This document shows positions 17,267-26,607 of a DNA stretch of 64,000 nucleotides, piece by piece. This DNA comes from an uncultured Sulfitobacter sp. (GTDB lineage Bacteria > Pseudomonadota > Alphaproteobacteria > Rhodobacterales > Rhodobacteraceae). The position numbers were made by a program, and so were the translations under genes. The stretch covers positions 310,001 through 374,000 of the forward strand of contig CANMZB010000001.1 of assembly GCA_947502265.1 (NCBI GenBank), written 5' to 3'. The number at the start of each line of letters is the position of its first letter. Position 1 is the first letter of the stretch. The notes under the pieces are model-generated. The model was not told the origin of the DNA, ran no database searches, and saw only the letters and a program-made list of their open reading frames with translations.

Positions 17267-18067
17267 CTATTCGGCGGCTTTTGGCAATTCGTACACGCCG
17301 TTGTCCAACGCTGTCGGATCAAGCGGTTTGGCCTCGGTTTCGGCGTCGGGGCGCAATGTGGTCTCGCGGCCCAGTTGCGGCAGAATTTCGTTCATCTCCG
17401 CGCTCAGACGCGCAAGCTGGGCTGCGGCAACGCTTTCTTCCAGCTCGACCTCGTGCAGCCAATGCTTCATCTCGGTGGAAATCGCTTTTGCCTGATCGAG
17501 ACGGTCGTTGAAAAGGTTCACTTCTTCCTGACGCTGTTTCAGGAAGGCGCGGGCGCGGTCGATCTTTTCATCAGAATAGACGTCGGCAAGTTCATGGCTG
17601 ATGTGGCTCATTTGTGCGGCGACTTCGAGCAGGGCAGGTTCAAGCGTGCTTAGATCGGGGTGATCGCGCAGATAGGCAAGGCGTTCGCGCACCGCGTCGA
17701 ATTCCGAGCTGAGCTGGAACAGATGGCCACGATCAGCGGCGTGGACCGCGCCATAAGCGCGCGCCACGTCATCCATGGAAATCCGGAATCTGCGGTGCGA
17801 ATTCTCAAGCTGGAGGATGCGGGCATTGGCGGGCAGAAAGAAACAGATGCCGGCAGCCAATACGGTGGCGAAAATCTGGAGGTACATACCGGCGTTTTGC
17901 ACCGGCGCGCCACCATAGCGCAGTGGCAGGTCGATCCATGCCCAATAGCCCAACGCGGCCATGATCGTGGCCGTGGTAAATGCCGCCGCACAGGCCGCGA
18001 AAAACAGCAGCGCAAGTCGCTGCATTACATACTGGATAAGAAAGCCAACGGCCTTTAACTGGTCCAT
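17267..18067 (-). CDS. Conserved membrane protein with coiled-coil region
   Basis: A 266-residue protein I do not recognise by function. Two hydrophobic helices lie near the N-terminus (about residues 17-45 and 60-80). From about 85 to 230 it is highly charged and helical, consistent with a coiled coil (for example AFLKQRQEEVNLFNDRLDQAKA). It ends in a short Pro/Asp-rich tail. Related proteins occur in Rhodobacterales beside radA, sometimes labelled as DNA repair proteins, but nothing in the sequence shows such a role. Confidence 0.7.
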   Translation of the reverse strand: MDQLKAVGFLIQYVMQRLALLFFAACAAAFTTATIMAALGYWAWIDLPLRYGGAPVQNAGMYLQIFATVLAAGICFFLPANARILQLENSHRRFRISMDDVARAYGAVHAADRGHLFQLSSEFDAVRERLAYLRDHPDLSTLEPALLEVAAQMSHISHELADVYSDEKIDRARAFLKQRQEEVNLFNDRLDQAKAISTEMKHWLHEVELEESVAAAQLARLSAEMNEILPQLGRETTLRPDAETEAKPLDPTALDNGVYELPKAAE

Positions 18068-18198
18068 TTATTTTCCCTGACGGGCTACGTTCGGCAAAAA
18101 CACGCCTACCCCTGTCAAACTAGGGTGCGACACAGCATCTGGAAAGGAAATTTAACCAAGACCGGCCTTTCATGGCAGGAGTTGTTTCCAAAAAGCAC

Positions 18199-18681
18199 CT
18201 AATCCGGGGTATGATTCGGGGATTGTCGTGTTTTCCAACTGATCCAGAGGGAGGCGAGGATGCAGAAGGTAAAAAGATACAGGCCCCATGCGATCTCGAT
18301 CCGGCCTACGCCGATTCCCTTGATCACTGTTATATAGAGCGCGATCAGGAATATATCGGCCATCGCCAGCTTGCCGATGATCTCCAGCGCCTTGTTCGCA
18401 CGGTGGCTGAGCAGGCCGAAATGGATCAGCGCCAGACCGGTTGTCTTGAGGTAGGGCGCAAAAAGCGCAAAGACGGTGACGGCGAGCGCCAGAAAGACAT
18501 CCGTATCCCAAAGTGATTGCAGGCCCGAGATGACGGAAATCTCGCTGAGCCCGAAGAGCGGCAAAATGCCTGCGCGCATCAGAGGCGCAAACCACGCGAC
18601 CGGATAGAGAACAAGCAGCGCGAGATTGGCAATGCAAAGCGGCAAGCCCGCATTGCGATTAGTCGCGCCAGATGCGGGCAT
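18199..18681 (-). CDS. PqiA-like (paraquat-inducible protein A family) membrane protein
   Basis: A 160-residue integral membrane protein with about four helices. The segments [16 protein letters not shown] and [12 protein letters not shown], and the [25 protein letters not shown] stretch, match one PqiA domain. PqiA works with MCE protein PqiB in lipid transport across the envelope in E. coli; no pqiB is nearby. The single-domain form is about half the length of E. coli PqiA. Its start lies inside the end of alr with a 23-base overlap, so it is co-transcribed with alr. Confidence 0.8.
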   Translation of the reverse strand: MPASGATNRNAGLPLCIANLALLVLYPVAWFAPLMRAGILPLFGLSEISVISGLQSLWDTDVFLALAVTVFALFAPYLKTTGLALIHFGLLSHRANKALEIIGKLAMADIFLIALYITVIKGIGVGRIEIAWGLYLFTFCILASLWISWKTRQSPNHTPD

Positions 18682-19693
18682 AACGATTGCCGAGACCGGT
18701 CAGGATTTCATATCCGATGGTGCCTGCAAACGCGGCGACCGTATCCACGGATTGATGCATCCCGATGAGTTGCAGGGTTGCAGGGTCGGTTTCAAGATCG
18801 GTCACGTCCACGGTGATCAGATCCATCGAGACGCGGCCCACCACGGGTACTTTTTTGTCTTCATGGGTCAGCGTGGCCTTTGGTCCCATCGCGCGGATCA
18901 ACCCGTCGGCGTAGCCTGCGCAGATCGTGGCGATGCGCGAGGGGCGCTGTGCCGTCCAGCTGTTGGCATAGCCGACCGTTTCGCCAACCGGGACGGTGCG
19001 CACCTGAATAACGGGAATGTCCAGCGTCAACACCGGATGCGCGTCCACAAACGGCAAACCGCCATAAAGCCCGACACCCGGACGCACCATGTCGTAATGG
19101 TAATCGCGGCCCAAAAGCGTACCACCCGTCGCCGCAAGAGAGCGGGGCACATCAATGCCCTGCGTCATCTCGTCAAAGGTCTTGCGCTGCTGTGCGTTCA
19201 TCGGGTGATCCGGCGCGTCCGAGCAGGCAAGATGCGACATGATCAGCGTGGGATTTTGCGCGAGCGCGATATCGTGCAGCTCGGACCACTCGGCAGGGTC
19301 CAGCCCGAGACGGTTCATGCCGGTGTTAAGTTGCAGACCAAAGGGGTGGCCGGGAAGCGCCTCCACATGGCGCAACATCTGATCGACCGAGTTGATCATC
19401 GGCACCAGACCGGCCCCCGCGATCTTTTCCGCGTCGCCCGCCATATGGCCCGAGAACACGGAAATGCGCGGTCCGGCCCCCAGCGCGCGGCGCAGGGCGA
19501 TGCCTTCTTCGGCGACGGCAACAAAGAACTGGCGCGCACCCGCTGTGGCAAGGCGATTGCCGACCTTGGCCGCATCGAGGCCATAAGCATCGGCTTTTAC
19601 CACGGCTGCGGTTTCGACCCGCGCCAGTCGTGCCAGCGCGCGCCAGTTGGCGACGATGGCATTGAGGTCGATTGTAAGGGTTGCTGTGCTCAT
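18659..19693 (-). CDS. alr: Alanine racemase
   Basis: A 344-residue PLP enzyme that makes D-alanine for peptidoglycan. The PLP lysine is in [13 protein letters not shown] (about residue 33), and the second catalytic base is the Tyr in [17 protein letters not shown]-like [12 protein letters not shown] and [14 protein letters not shown] are family signatures. The ATG at 19693 ([13 protein letters not shown]) is chosen because the strand that starts the TIM barrel follows directly; the longer upstream frame is non-homologous. It overlaps the PqiA-like gene. Confidence 0.95.
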   Translation of the reverse strand: MSTATLTIDLNAIVANWRALARLARVETAAVVKADAYGLDAAKVGNRLATAGARQFFVAVAEEGIALRRALGAGPRISVFSGHMAGDAEKIAGAGLVPMINSVDQMLRHVEALPGHPFGLQLNTGMNRLGLDPAEWSELHDIALAQNPTLIMSHLACSDAPDHPMNAQQRKTFDEMTQGIDVPRSLAATGGTLLGRDYHYDMVRPGVGLYGGLPFVDAHPVLTLDIPVIQVRTVPVGETVGYANSWTAQRPSRIATICAGYADGLIRAMGPKATLTHEDKKVPVVGRVSMDLITVDVTDLETDPATLQLIGMHQSVDTVAAFAGTIGYEILTGLGNRYARIWRD

Positions 19694-19860
19694 GGGCACG
19701 GTTTTTGCCAATGTGGCGCGCGGCGTCAAGGGCGCGCGGGCCTGTAATCGCAGGCAACGCTTTATTAACCGGACAAAAACATCGGCGATGTTGCGCAAGC
19801 TTTACTTGTTATGATGTCAATGATCCCTAAACTGCGGGGCAACCTGGAGGGGAAAATTTC

Positions 19861-19926
19861 ATGAAAACGACACAGCTCTAGATTGGCACTGTTGCCATCG
19901 CCGCAACGCTGGCCTGCGCGCCCGCG
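19861..19926 (+). other. Signal-peptide region of the following hydrolase, interrupted by an in-frame amber codon
   Basis: An ATG at 19861, preceded by GGAGGGG, opens MKTTQL, then TAG at 19879-19881, then IGTVAIAATLACAPAMA in the same frame running into the hydrolase. Charged start, hydrophobic core and an AMA cleavage site are a textbook Sec signal peptide. The stop falls at codon 7. Either the gene lost its export signal by mutation, or this is a base-call error, or the amber is suppressed. Confidence 0.8.
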
Positions 19927-21186
19927 ATGGCGCAAAACCGGATCGACACGCAGTTGCCTAACGCGCCGGAACTGGCGGCGTATGGCAATATGGCGGTGGG
20001 GGTGCGGCAGTTGGAGATGGTCAACCCCGACCAGATTGACATCCTTGCCATTGATCCCGCTGCCGAAAAGCCGGACGAAATGCCGCGCTATGACCGGCCG
20101 TTAACTGTCGAGCTGTGGTATCCTGCCGCCGAAGGGGCGAGCGGATCACATGATTTCAAGGCGTTCTTGCGCGATGGCACCACCGAAGTCACCCTGAGCG
20201 GGCAAGCCATGCGCGATGCCGAAGCCGCATCCCCAGATGCGCCCTTTCCGCTTGTGTTGATCAGTCACGGCTATCCCGGCAACCGCTTTTTGCTGTCGCA
20301 TCTGGCGGAAAACCTCGCTTCCAAGGGCTATGTGGTGGCGTCGATTGATCATACCGACAGCACCTACCGCACGCAGGCGGCGTTTGGATCGACCCTTGTG
20401 AACCGCTCGCTTGACCAGTTGTTCGTGTTGGAACAGATGGCGCAGATGGCAGCGGAAGGTGGCGATTATGCGGGGCTTTATGATGCATCGAACGCGGGGC
20501 TGATCGGCTATTCCATGGGCGGCTACGGGGCCGTGATCACAGCGGGCGGCGGTGTGACGCAAGCCTCCGTCGGCTATGCGTGGGGCGCGCCGCACGGGAC
20601 GCTGGGAATTCATCTGGCAGGCTCGCAAACGCATGGAGACCTGCCCGATCCACGTATAAAAACTGCGGTGGCGTTTGGGCCGTGGGGCATGAACACCGGT
20701 TTCTGGGACGCCGAAGGGCTGGCGGGAGTGCAAATCCCGATGCTGTTTATCGCAGGGTCGCAGGATGACACATCGCTATATGAAAAAGGGGTGCGCGCGA
20801 TTTGGGAAAATGTCACCGGCGTGCCGGCGGCGCTGCTGACCTATACCAACGGCGGCCACAATTCCGGCGCACCGATGCCTGCGCCGCAGGAGAGTTATTA
20901 CTTTAGCGAGGACAAGGGTTTTAACATTTCGGAGCATTACTCCGACCCCGTATGGGACACCGCGCGGATGAACAACATCGCGCAGCATTTCGTGACCGCA
21001 TGGATGGATGATCACCTGAAAGGCGAGGCTTTGAGGGGGGAATACCTTGATCTGGTTGAAGATTCCAACGCCGGAGTGTGGTCAATGAACGACGATGGCA
21101 CGGCAAAGGAAGACCACAGCTATTGGAAGGGATTTGCCAAAGGCACGGCGAAGGGTCTGATGTATGAGACAAAAACGCCCGATTGA
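19927..21186 (+). CDS. Alpha/beta hydrolase (dienelactone-hydrolase/PAF-acetylhydrolase-like), signal peptide interrupted
   Basis: A hydrolase frame of 419 residues from an internal ATG. Oxyanion-hole HGYPG, nucleophile elbow GYSMGG (about residue 198), a downstream Asp in SQDDTS and a His in GGHNS form a plausible Ser-Asp-His triad. Related proteins are secreted. The natural start is at 19861, but that frame has an amber codon at 19879-19881, so only the internal ATG at 19927 can be used without readthrough; it lies at the predicted signal cleavage site and has no good ribosome-binding site. The gene may be non-functional, weakly expressed in the cytoplasm, or intact if the stop is an artefact. 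The catalytic domain shows no other damage. Confidence 0.75.
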   Translation: MAQNRIDTQLPNAPELAAYGNMAVGVRQLEMVNPDQIDILAIDPAAEKPDEMPRYDRPLTVELWYPAAEGASGSHDFKAFLRDGTTEVTLSGQAMRDAEAASPDAPFPLVLISHGYPGNRFLLSHLAENLASKGYVVASIDHTDSTYRTQAAFGSTLVNRSLDQLFVLEQMAQMAAEGGDYAGLYDASNAGLIGYSMGGYGAVITAGGGVTQASVGYAWGAPHGTLGIHLAGSQTHGDLPDPRIKTAVAFGPWGMNTGFWDAEGLAGVQIPMLFIAGSQDDTSLYEKGVRAIWENVTGVPAALLTYTNGGHNSGAPMPAPQESYYFSEDKGFNISEHYSDPVWDTARMNNIAQHFVTAWMDDHLKGEALRGEYLDLVEDSNAGVWSMNDDGTAKEDHSYWKGFAKGTAKGLMYETKTPD

Positions 21187-21222
21187 AAATATCTGAACAA
21201 TTTGACGGTAAGCGAGGATGAA

Positions 21223-21866
21223 ATGACAACGGATGAATTGCTGAACCGCGCAATCTGGACGTTTGCTGCAGCCTTCGGGCTGTGGCTTATGAAGGAATGC
21301 GTTGAAGGTTGGCGTAGATCGCGGCTTGCGAAAAAACAACAAAACAATTTGGTTCGTGCGTTATATTCGGAGATCGATTTCAACACCCGCGACATGGAGG
21401 AGTTTTTGGCAAGTCGCCAAATGAGGAAAAGCTGCGTGATGCAATGTCAGCTAATCCGAAACTGGTGCCACATATCACGGATGCCCGTCACACCGAAATT
21501 TATCGGAACCGGATAGGCGAATTACACTCCATGAAGGATACGTCACTGTCTGGCATGGTGCATTTTTATGGCATGCTCGAGAAGATAAAGGTCCAGATTG
21601 ATGCCGTGAACTATCCGAGTTACCGGTCGCTTAGCATTGATGGGCGCATGTAAGCTGTGGTGGTGATTGTTCGAACGTCGATCATCGCAAAACGTTTTGG
21701 TTTGGTGGTGCTTGCGGATATGGAAAGAGACTACAAAAAATTGAATTTGAAGCGTTTTGATAGAAAAGATGACGCCGATGCAGAAGCGTTACAGGGTCTC
21801 AAGACCGAAAACAGCCTGACGAAAACGTCTGATGTGCCTTCGAATTGTGATGAGGTGCCCTCTTAA
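21223..21866 (+). pseudogene. Broken gene for a small membrane-anchored protein of unknown function
   Basis: Three frames read as one damaged gene. From ATG 21223 (GAGGA upstream) the protein has an N-terminal membrane helix (RAIWTFAAAFGLWLM) and a basic cytoplasmic segment, reading to EEFLAS. Around 21415-21435 the sensible frame shifts by minus one: NEEKLRDAMSANPKLV continues in the other frame, consistent with a single-base deletion. That frame hits TAA at 21651-21653 and then reopens without change of frame (VVVIVRTSIIAKRFGLVVLADMERDYKKL) to 21866. I do not recognise the family. Two lesions make it a pseudogene unless the assembly is wrong here. Confidence 0.65.
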
Positions 21867-21870
21867 ACTC

Positions 21871-21900
21871 AAAAAAACCCGCTAAGATAAGCGGGCCTTT
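21871..21900 (+). terminator. Rho-independent terminator
   Basis: Stem CCCGCT (21878-21883) / AGCGGG (21890-21895), 6-base loop, preceded by seven As and followed by CCTTT. It directly follows the broken small gene. Confidence 0.7.
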
Positions 21901-22171
21901 CGAATTCAATGTCTGATGTAAATCAAACAATTATGGGGTCTGGACCTGTCATGTTAACCTCATTGGGTCGTGTTGCCGAGCCATCAATATAAGAGTTTCA
22001 ATTGCCAAAGCAATCTATTTCGCGAGATCTATTGTAAACGACCTGTTTTTATTCCTGAGCACGTTAGGTTTTTTTACCCTATGCCCAGATTAAACATATA
22101 GTCAAATTTGGTGAATTTCAAGTAAATCTGCGCTAAGATACAAGATGTTGGGGTAGCGAAGCGGAGAGCCT
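21901..22171. other. AT-rich intergenic stretch without a gene
   Basis: About 270 bases clearly richer in A and T than the surroundings, with runs such as seven Ts near 22069. No open reading frame of credible composition and no tRNA-like fold was seen. It sits between the degraded 19.9-21.9 kb genes and dnaB and may be remnant or recently acquired DNA. Confidence 0.5.
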
Positions 22172-23668
22172 CTAGAACTCGCGGTCGTCGCCGTCCTGTT
22201 GCCATGGTTTCACAAGGTTGCCAAAGCGGGTGAAGCGGCCTTCAAAGCTGAGCTCGACCGTGCCGATGGGGCCGTGTCGCTGCTTGCCGATGACGACTTC
22301 GGCGCGGCCATGCAGGCGCTCCATCTCTTCTTGCCAGATCGCCATTTTGTCGAGTTCATGATCACCGGGCTTTTCGCGCTCTTTGTAATATTCCTCGCGG
22401 AACACGAACATCACCACATCGGCGTCCTGCTCGATCGAGCCGGATTCACGCAGGTCGGAGAGCTGCGGGCGCTTGTCCTCGCGGTTTTCCACCTGACGCG
22501 ACAACTGTGACAGGGCGATAACGGGGATGTCGAGCTCCTTGGCGATGGCCTTGAGGCCCATGGTGATTTCGGAAATCTCGTTCACGCGGTTTTCGTTTTT
22601 GCCGGTGCCGCGCACCAGTTGCAGGTAGTCGATGATCAGCACATCCAGCCCATGCGTCCGCTTGAGGCGGCGCGCGCGGGCGGCGAGTTGGCTGATCGGC
22701 AGGGCGGGCGTGTCGTCGATGTAAAGCGGGCAGGCCTCCAGCGCCTTGGCTGCATCGACGAAGCGGCGGAATTCGGCCTCTGTCATGTCACCCGAGCGGA
22801 TCTGTTGGGACGGGATTTCGGAGGCTTCCGACAGGATGCGCGCGGCAAGCTGTTCGGCGCTCATCTCAAGCGAGTAAAAGCCGACGACGCCGCCGTCGGT
22901 TGCGCCTTCGGTGCCATCGGGCAGCTGCCCGCGTTTGTACGCTTTGGCGACGTTAAAGGCGATGTTGGTGGCAAGCGAGGTCTTGCCCATCGACGGACGC
23001 CCCGCAAGGATCAGAAGGTCGGAGCGGTGCAACCCGCCCAGTTTCTTGTCCATGTCGATGAGACCGGTAGAGACGCCAGACAGGCCACCATCGCGTTGAT
23101 AGGCGGCGTTGGCGACGTTAACAGCATCCGTTACAGCCTTGAGAAAACTTTGAAATCCGCTTTCAACCTGGCCTTGCTCGGCCAGCTTGTAAAGCTGTTG
23201 CTCGGCTTCGACGATCTGCTCGCGCGGCTCGCTTGCGACATCCACGGTCGCTGCTTTGGCGGCAATGTCGCGGCCCAGTGCGATCAGATCGCGGCGCACG
23301 GCCAGATCATAGATCATCTGCGCATAGTCGCGCACCGCAAAGGCCGAAATCGCGGCACCCGCCAGACGCGCCAGATAGGCCGGCCCGCCAAGTTCCTTGA
23401 GGCCCTCGTCATCTTCCATGAACGCCTTGAGCGTCACGGGGGAGGCCAGATTGTTTTTGGCGATTCGCGCGGCGGAGATTTCGTAGATGCGGGCATGCAC
23501 GGGATCGTAGAAATGACGCGGGCCGATGATGGACGCCACGCGGTCATAAATGTCGTTGTTGGTCAGAATCGCGCCCAGAAGCTGCTGCTCGGCCTCGATG
23601 GAATGCGGCATGGTTTCGGGCGCTTGTACTGCGATCCCGTTGGCGTTCATTGACGTAATTTCGTTCAT
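22172..23668 (-). CDS. dnaB: Replicative DNA helicase DnaB
   Basis: A 498-residue hexameric helicase that unwinds DNA at the replication fork. The N-terminal primase-interacting domain (PHSIEAEQQLLGAIL from residue 21) is followed by a RecA-like domain with Walker A GRPSMGKTS (223-231), DYLQL and the DRESGSIEQDADVVMF segment near the C-terminus. The ATG at 23668 gives a normal N-terminus; an upstream in-frame extension is Arg-rich and unrelated. The gene is on the minus strand upstream of nothing obvious; alr lies downstream beyond the degraded island, an order common in the group. Confidence 0.96.
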   Translation of the reverse strand: MNEITSMNANGIAVQAPETMPHSIEAEQQLLGAILTNNDIYDRVASIIGPRHFYDPVHARIYEISAARIAKNNLASPVTLKAFMEDDEGLKELGGPAYLARLAGAAISAFAVRDYAQMIYDLAVRRDLIALGRDIAAKAATVDVASEPREQIVEAEQQLYKLAEQGQVESGFQSFLKAVTDAVNVANAAYQRDGGLSGVSTGLIDMDKKLGGLHRSDLLILAGRPSMGKTSLATNIAFNVAKAYKRGQLPDGTEGATDGGVVGFYSLEMSAEQLAARILSEASEIPSQQIRSGDMTEAEFRRFVDAAKALEACPLYIDDTPALPISQLAARARRLKRTHGLDVLIIDYLQLVRGTGKNENRVNEISEITMGLKAIAKELDIPVIALSQLSRQVENREDKRPQLSDLRESGSIEQDADVVMFVFREEYYKEREKPGDHELDKMAIWQEEMERLHGRAEVVIGKQRHGPIGTVELSFEGRFTRFGNLVKPWQQDGDDREF

Positions 23669-23811
23669 GGCCCGACCCCTTTTTTGCCCCGTCGTCGTCA
23701 TAACGAAGGGGCGGCGCTGCCGCAAATTGTATATTTTTGTGGATAACCGGCATCTGGCGGCGGCGCCCCCACATCTTGCGATGGAAGCGGGGGCTGCGTC
23801 AACCTATAGGG

Positions 23812-24489
23812 TTAGCGGCGGTTTGCTTCTTGCCACTCGCGCGGGGATTTTAGGAATTTCTCGACCTCGTCGAGGGTCGCTGCGGGGAAGGCTTCCTGGG
23901 CCTTCGCCTCGGCGAGAACGTCCCACCATGTGCAAAGGTGATGCAGGGCAACGCCATGATCACCCAATGTCTTTTCCGTTTCGGGGAAGATGTCGTAGTA
24001 GAAGATCACCGCCGTATGCGCGCAGGTCGCGCCGGTTTCCCGAATCGCATCGACAAAAGAGAGTTTCGAGCCGCCATCGGTGGTCAGATCCTCGACCAGC
24101 AGCACGCGCTGGCCTTCGGACATGTCGCCTTCAATGCGAGCATTGCGACCGTAACCTTTGGGCTTTTTGCGCACATAGGTCATCGGCAGGGCCATCCGTT
24201 CGGCGACGAGGGCGGCAAACGGGATGCCCGCCGTCTCGCCACCGGCGATGTTATCGAACGCTTCGAACCCTGCGTTGCGCATCACAGTGGCCGTCAGGAA
24301 ATCCATCAGCGTCGAACGGATGCGCGGATAGGAGATCAGCTTGCGACAATCGATATAGCTGGGCGAGGGCAGACCGGAGGCCAGTGTATAGGGTTCATCG
24401 GTGTTGAAATTGACCGCGCCGATTTCAAGCAGCATCCGGGCGGTAAGGCGGGCCATTTCCGAGGCGTCGGGATAGGATGTGGGGATCAT
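23812..24489 (-). CDS. pyrE: Orotate phosphoribosyltransferase
   Basis: A 225-residue enzyme making OMP from orotate and PRPP in pyrimidine synthesis. The PRPP-binding loop is [15 protein letters not shown] and the flexible catalytic loop is [15 protein letters not shown]. The start [26 protein letters not shown] is a normal family N-terminus. It follows pyrC after 13 bases on the same strand, so the two steps around orotate synthesis are co-expressed. Confidence 0.95.
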   Translation of the reverse strand: MIPTSYPDASEMARLTARMLLEIGAVNFNTDEPYTLASGLPSPSYIDCRKLISYPRIRSTLMDFLTATVMRNAGFEAFDNIAGGETAGIPFAALVAERMALPMTYVRKKPKGYGRNARIEGDMSEGQRVLLVEDLTTDGGSKLSFVDAIRETGATCAHTAVIFYYDIFPETEKTLGDHGVALHHLCTWWDVLAEAKAQEAFPAATLDEVEKFLKSPREWQEANRR

Positions 24490-24502
24490 GGGGCAGGCTC
24501 CT

Positions 24503-25534
24503 TCAGGTGGTCCAGTTAAGCGGCATGGCGGGGTCGAAGACCGTCACCGGCCCGTCGGGTGTGTCGATGTGGGGCGGATATTCCGGCGTTTCACGCACCA
24601 GCGTTATCGTCGCCTCATTGGGGCTCAGGCCATAGAACGCAGGGCCATTGAGCGAGGTGAACGCTTCGAGCTTGTCGAGCGCTGCGTCCTGTTCGAACAC
24701 CTCTGCGAGGATCGAAAGCGTGTTGGCGGCGGTGAAACAACCCGCGCAGCCACATGGCAGCAGCTTGTTCGCGTCGGTGTGTGGCGCAGAGTCGGTGCCG
24801 AGGAAAAACCGCGCATCGCCCGATGTGGCCGCTTTGCGCAGGGCAAGGCGGTGGGTTTCACGCTTGGCCACGGGCAGGCAATAGTAATGCGGTTTAATGC
24901 CGCCTACGAGGATGTGATTGCGGTTGATGACCAGATGGTGGGTTGTGATTGTCGCGCCAAGGGTGCTGTCATGGGCCATCACATAATCCACCGCATCGGA
25001 TGTTGTGATATGCTCCATCACCACGCGAAGGCCGGGATGGTCGCGGCGGATCGGGTCCAGCACGCGGTCGATAAACACCGCCTCGCGGTCAAAGATATCG
25101 ACGGACGGGTCGGTGACTTCGCCGTGTGTGCAAAGCGGCAGCCCGATGTCGGCCATTTTCTCCAGAACCTTTGCGACCTTGGTGAAGTCGCTCACACCGG
25201 ACGCGGAGTTGGTTGTGGCCCCGGCCGGGTACAGTTTGACCGCAGTGATCAGCCCCTCGGCGTGGGCGGCGGCGACATCCGCAGGATCGGTATCTTCGGT
25301 GAGATACAGCGTCATCAGCGGGGTGAACTCATCCCCCGCCGGGATCGCGGCGATGATCCGGTCGCGGTAGGCGCGCGCGTCGGCGGCAGTCACGACAGGC
25401 GGCACCAGATTGGGCATGATGATCGCGCGGGCAAAATCGCGCGATGTATACGGCAACACGGCGCGCAGCATATCGCCATCGCGCAGGTGAAGGTGCCAGT
25501 CGTCAGGACGGCGGATCGTGTGTGTTTGGGTCAT
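24503..25534 (-). CDS. pyrC: Dihydroorotase (class II)
   Basis: A 343-residue zinc amidohydrolase that closes carbamoyl aspartate to dihydroorotate. The metal-binding HLHLRDG motif is at residues 14-20, the carboxylated Lys lies in [15 protein letters not shown], and further His ligands are in CTHGEV and VMEHITT. Asp in GTDSAPH is the catalytic acid. The length is that of the E. coli-type single-domain enzyme. It is upstream of pyrE in one unit. Confidence 0.95.
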   Translation of the reverse strand: MTQTHTIRRPDDWHLHLRDGDMLRAVLPYTSRDFARAIIMPNLVPPVVTAADARAYRDRIIAAIPAGDEFTPLMTLYLTEDTDPADVAAAHAEGLITAVKLYPAGATTNSASGVSDFTKVAKVLEKMADIGLPLCTHGEVTDPSVDIFDREAVFIDRVLDPIRRDHPGLRVVMEHITTSDAVDYVMAHDSTLGATITTHHLVINRNHILVGGIKPHYYCLPVAKRETHRLALRKAATSGDARFFLGTDSAPHTDANKLLPCGCAGCFTAANTLSILAEVFEQDAALDKLEAFTSLNGPAFYGLSPNEATITLVRETPEYPPHIDTPDGPVTVFDPAMPLNWTT

Positions 25535-25567
25535 GGGCGCGGTGCTAGCACGGTGCCCGCCGCCGCG

Positions 25568-26506
25568 CTAGTCGTCTTTGGCGGTGGCTTTCGCTTCGAG
25601 TTCGTTCATGCGGCGGGTAAAGCGCGGCGCGTGCATCCGCGTGGTCACATTGCGCGCCAGCGCCAGCGTCAGCCGGTCGCGCCCGTCGCTGTCGAGGGCC
25701 GCCAGAAGATTGCGCAGATAGGGGGGGTGCATCCGCCGTGCGCGCATCATTCTGGCAAACGCGCGGTCGTCCAATGTGCCGTCCACGATGGCATTCAGCA
25801 GAACGGGCAGTTGGTCCATCTCCAGAAGATCGGTCTGGATCGCGTCGCCCATGTGGCGCAGGCGCAGTTTGCATACGTTGGGCCGCGTAAACAGGGCGGC
25901 GTGCATGGCATCAAGGTTCTGGCGCGGATCATAAACAACAAAGGCTTGGTCGGCGGCGTCCAGCATATCGGGGGCGTAGCCATAGCGCGATGTAAAGTCG
26001 GTGCGCCGCATCTCGACAAAGCGGTCGTCCCATTCGGTGACGCGCGGATCAAGCGTTGCCTGCGGTTGTACGGCCAGCACACGCGCGCCGGGGGCGGCGA
26101 CCGAATAGGCAGCGGCGGCATAGGCGCAAGGGCCAGCGCCATAGAAAACCACCCGTTCGAAGGCGTCGAAAAATCCGTCGTCGATCAGCCGGTCGAAATA
26201 GCCATACACAGCCTTGTCACGGAACCATGTATCGCCATCGGACGCGACGCAAAGCGAGGACCAGCCGTTGTCCCGCATCATCTCCCAGCCCAGCGGTTGC
26301 GCCAGCGATGACAGCGCGGGGATGCCTTGCAACGTCTCGAAGCTGACCAGCAGGGTGTCGGATTTTTCGATAAAGGCCGCGTAATGGCGCTTGCCCAAAC
26401 GCTCGAAACTGCCATCCTCGTCGCAGAGGGATGCCACGGCGGTTAGCCAGTCGGCCTTTTTCATACCAGCAAGCGATGTTTCGAATGTCGGGCCGTCATC
26501 GCTCAT
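25568..26506 (-). CDS. Alpha/beta-hydrolase-like conserved protein, degenerate nucleophile
   Basis: A 312-residue protein. Relatives in Roseobacters are often labelled phosphoadenosine phosphosulfate reductase, but I see no PAPS-reductase motif. Instead VVFYGAGPCAYAAAAYS, followed by LAVQPQATLDPRV, resembles the elbow strand of hydrolase-like proteins that read YGSSMGGYxAL and fSPQxSLDP. The usual Ser is replaced (G-A-G-P-C), so activity would need another residue such as the Cys, or is lost. The conserved LCDEDGSFERLG is near the N-terminus. The gene follows the glycosyltransferase operon on the same strand, and its relation to it is unclear. Confidence 0.65.
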   Translation of the reverse strand: MSDDGPTFETSLAGMKKADWLTAVASLCDEDGSFERLGKRHYAAFIEKSDTLLVSFETLQGIPALSSLAQPLGWEMMRDNGWSSLCVASDGDTWFRDKAVYGYFDRLIDDGFFDAFERVVFYGAGPCAYAAAAYSVAAPGARVLAVQPQATLDPRVTEWDDRFVEMRRTDFTSRYGYAPDMLDAADQAFVVYDPRQNLDAMHAALFTRPNVCKLRLRHMGDAIQTDLLEMDQLPVLLNAIVDGTLDDRAFARMMRARRMHPPYLRNLLAALDSDGRDRLTLALARNVTTRMHAPRFTRRMNELEAKATAKDD

Positions 26507-26607
26507 GGCTGCTACCTCAATGTGTTTTGATTCTGCGTTATCAGGATGCGGTTCGGGGAGAGGGGTACAGGGGAAATGCGGCGAAAATTAGAAGTATTTG
26601 AGCGAAA

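Noticed and set aside
24479-26311. Plus-strand open frame of 610 codons
   Set aside because: Shadow of pyrC and the hydrolase-like gene in GC-rich sequence; no recognisable motif or ribosome-binding site.
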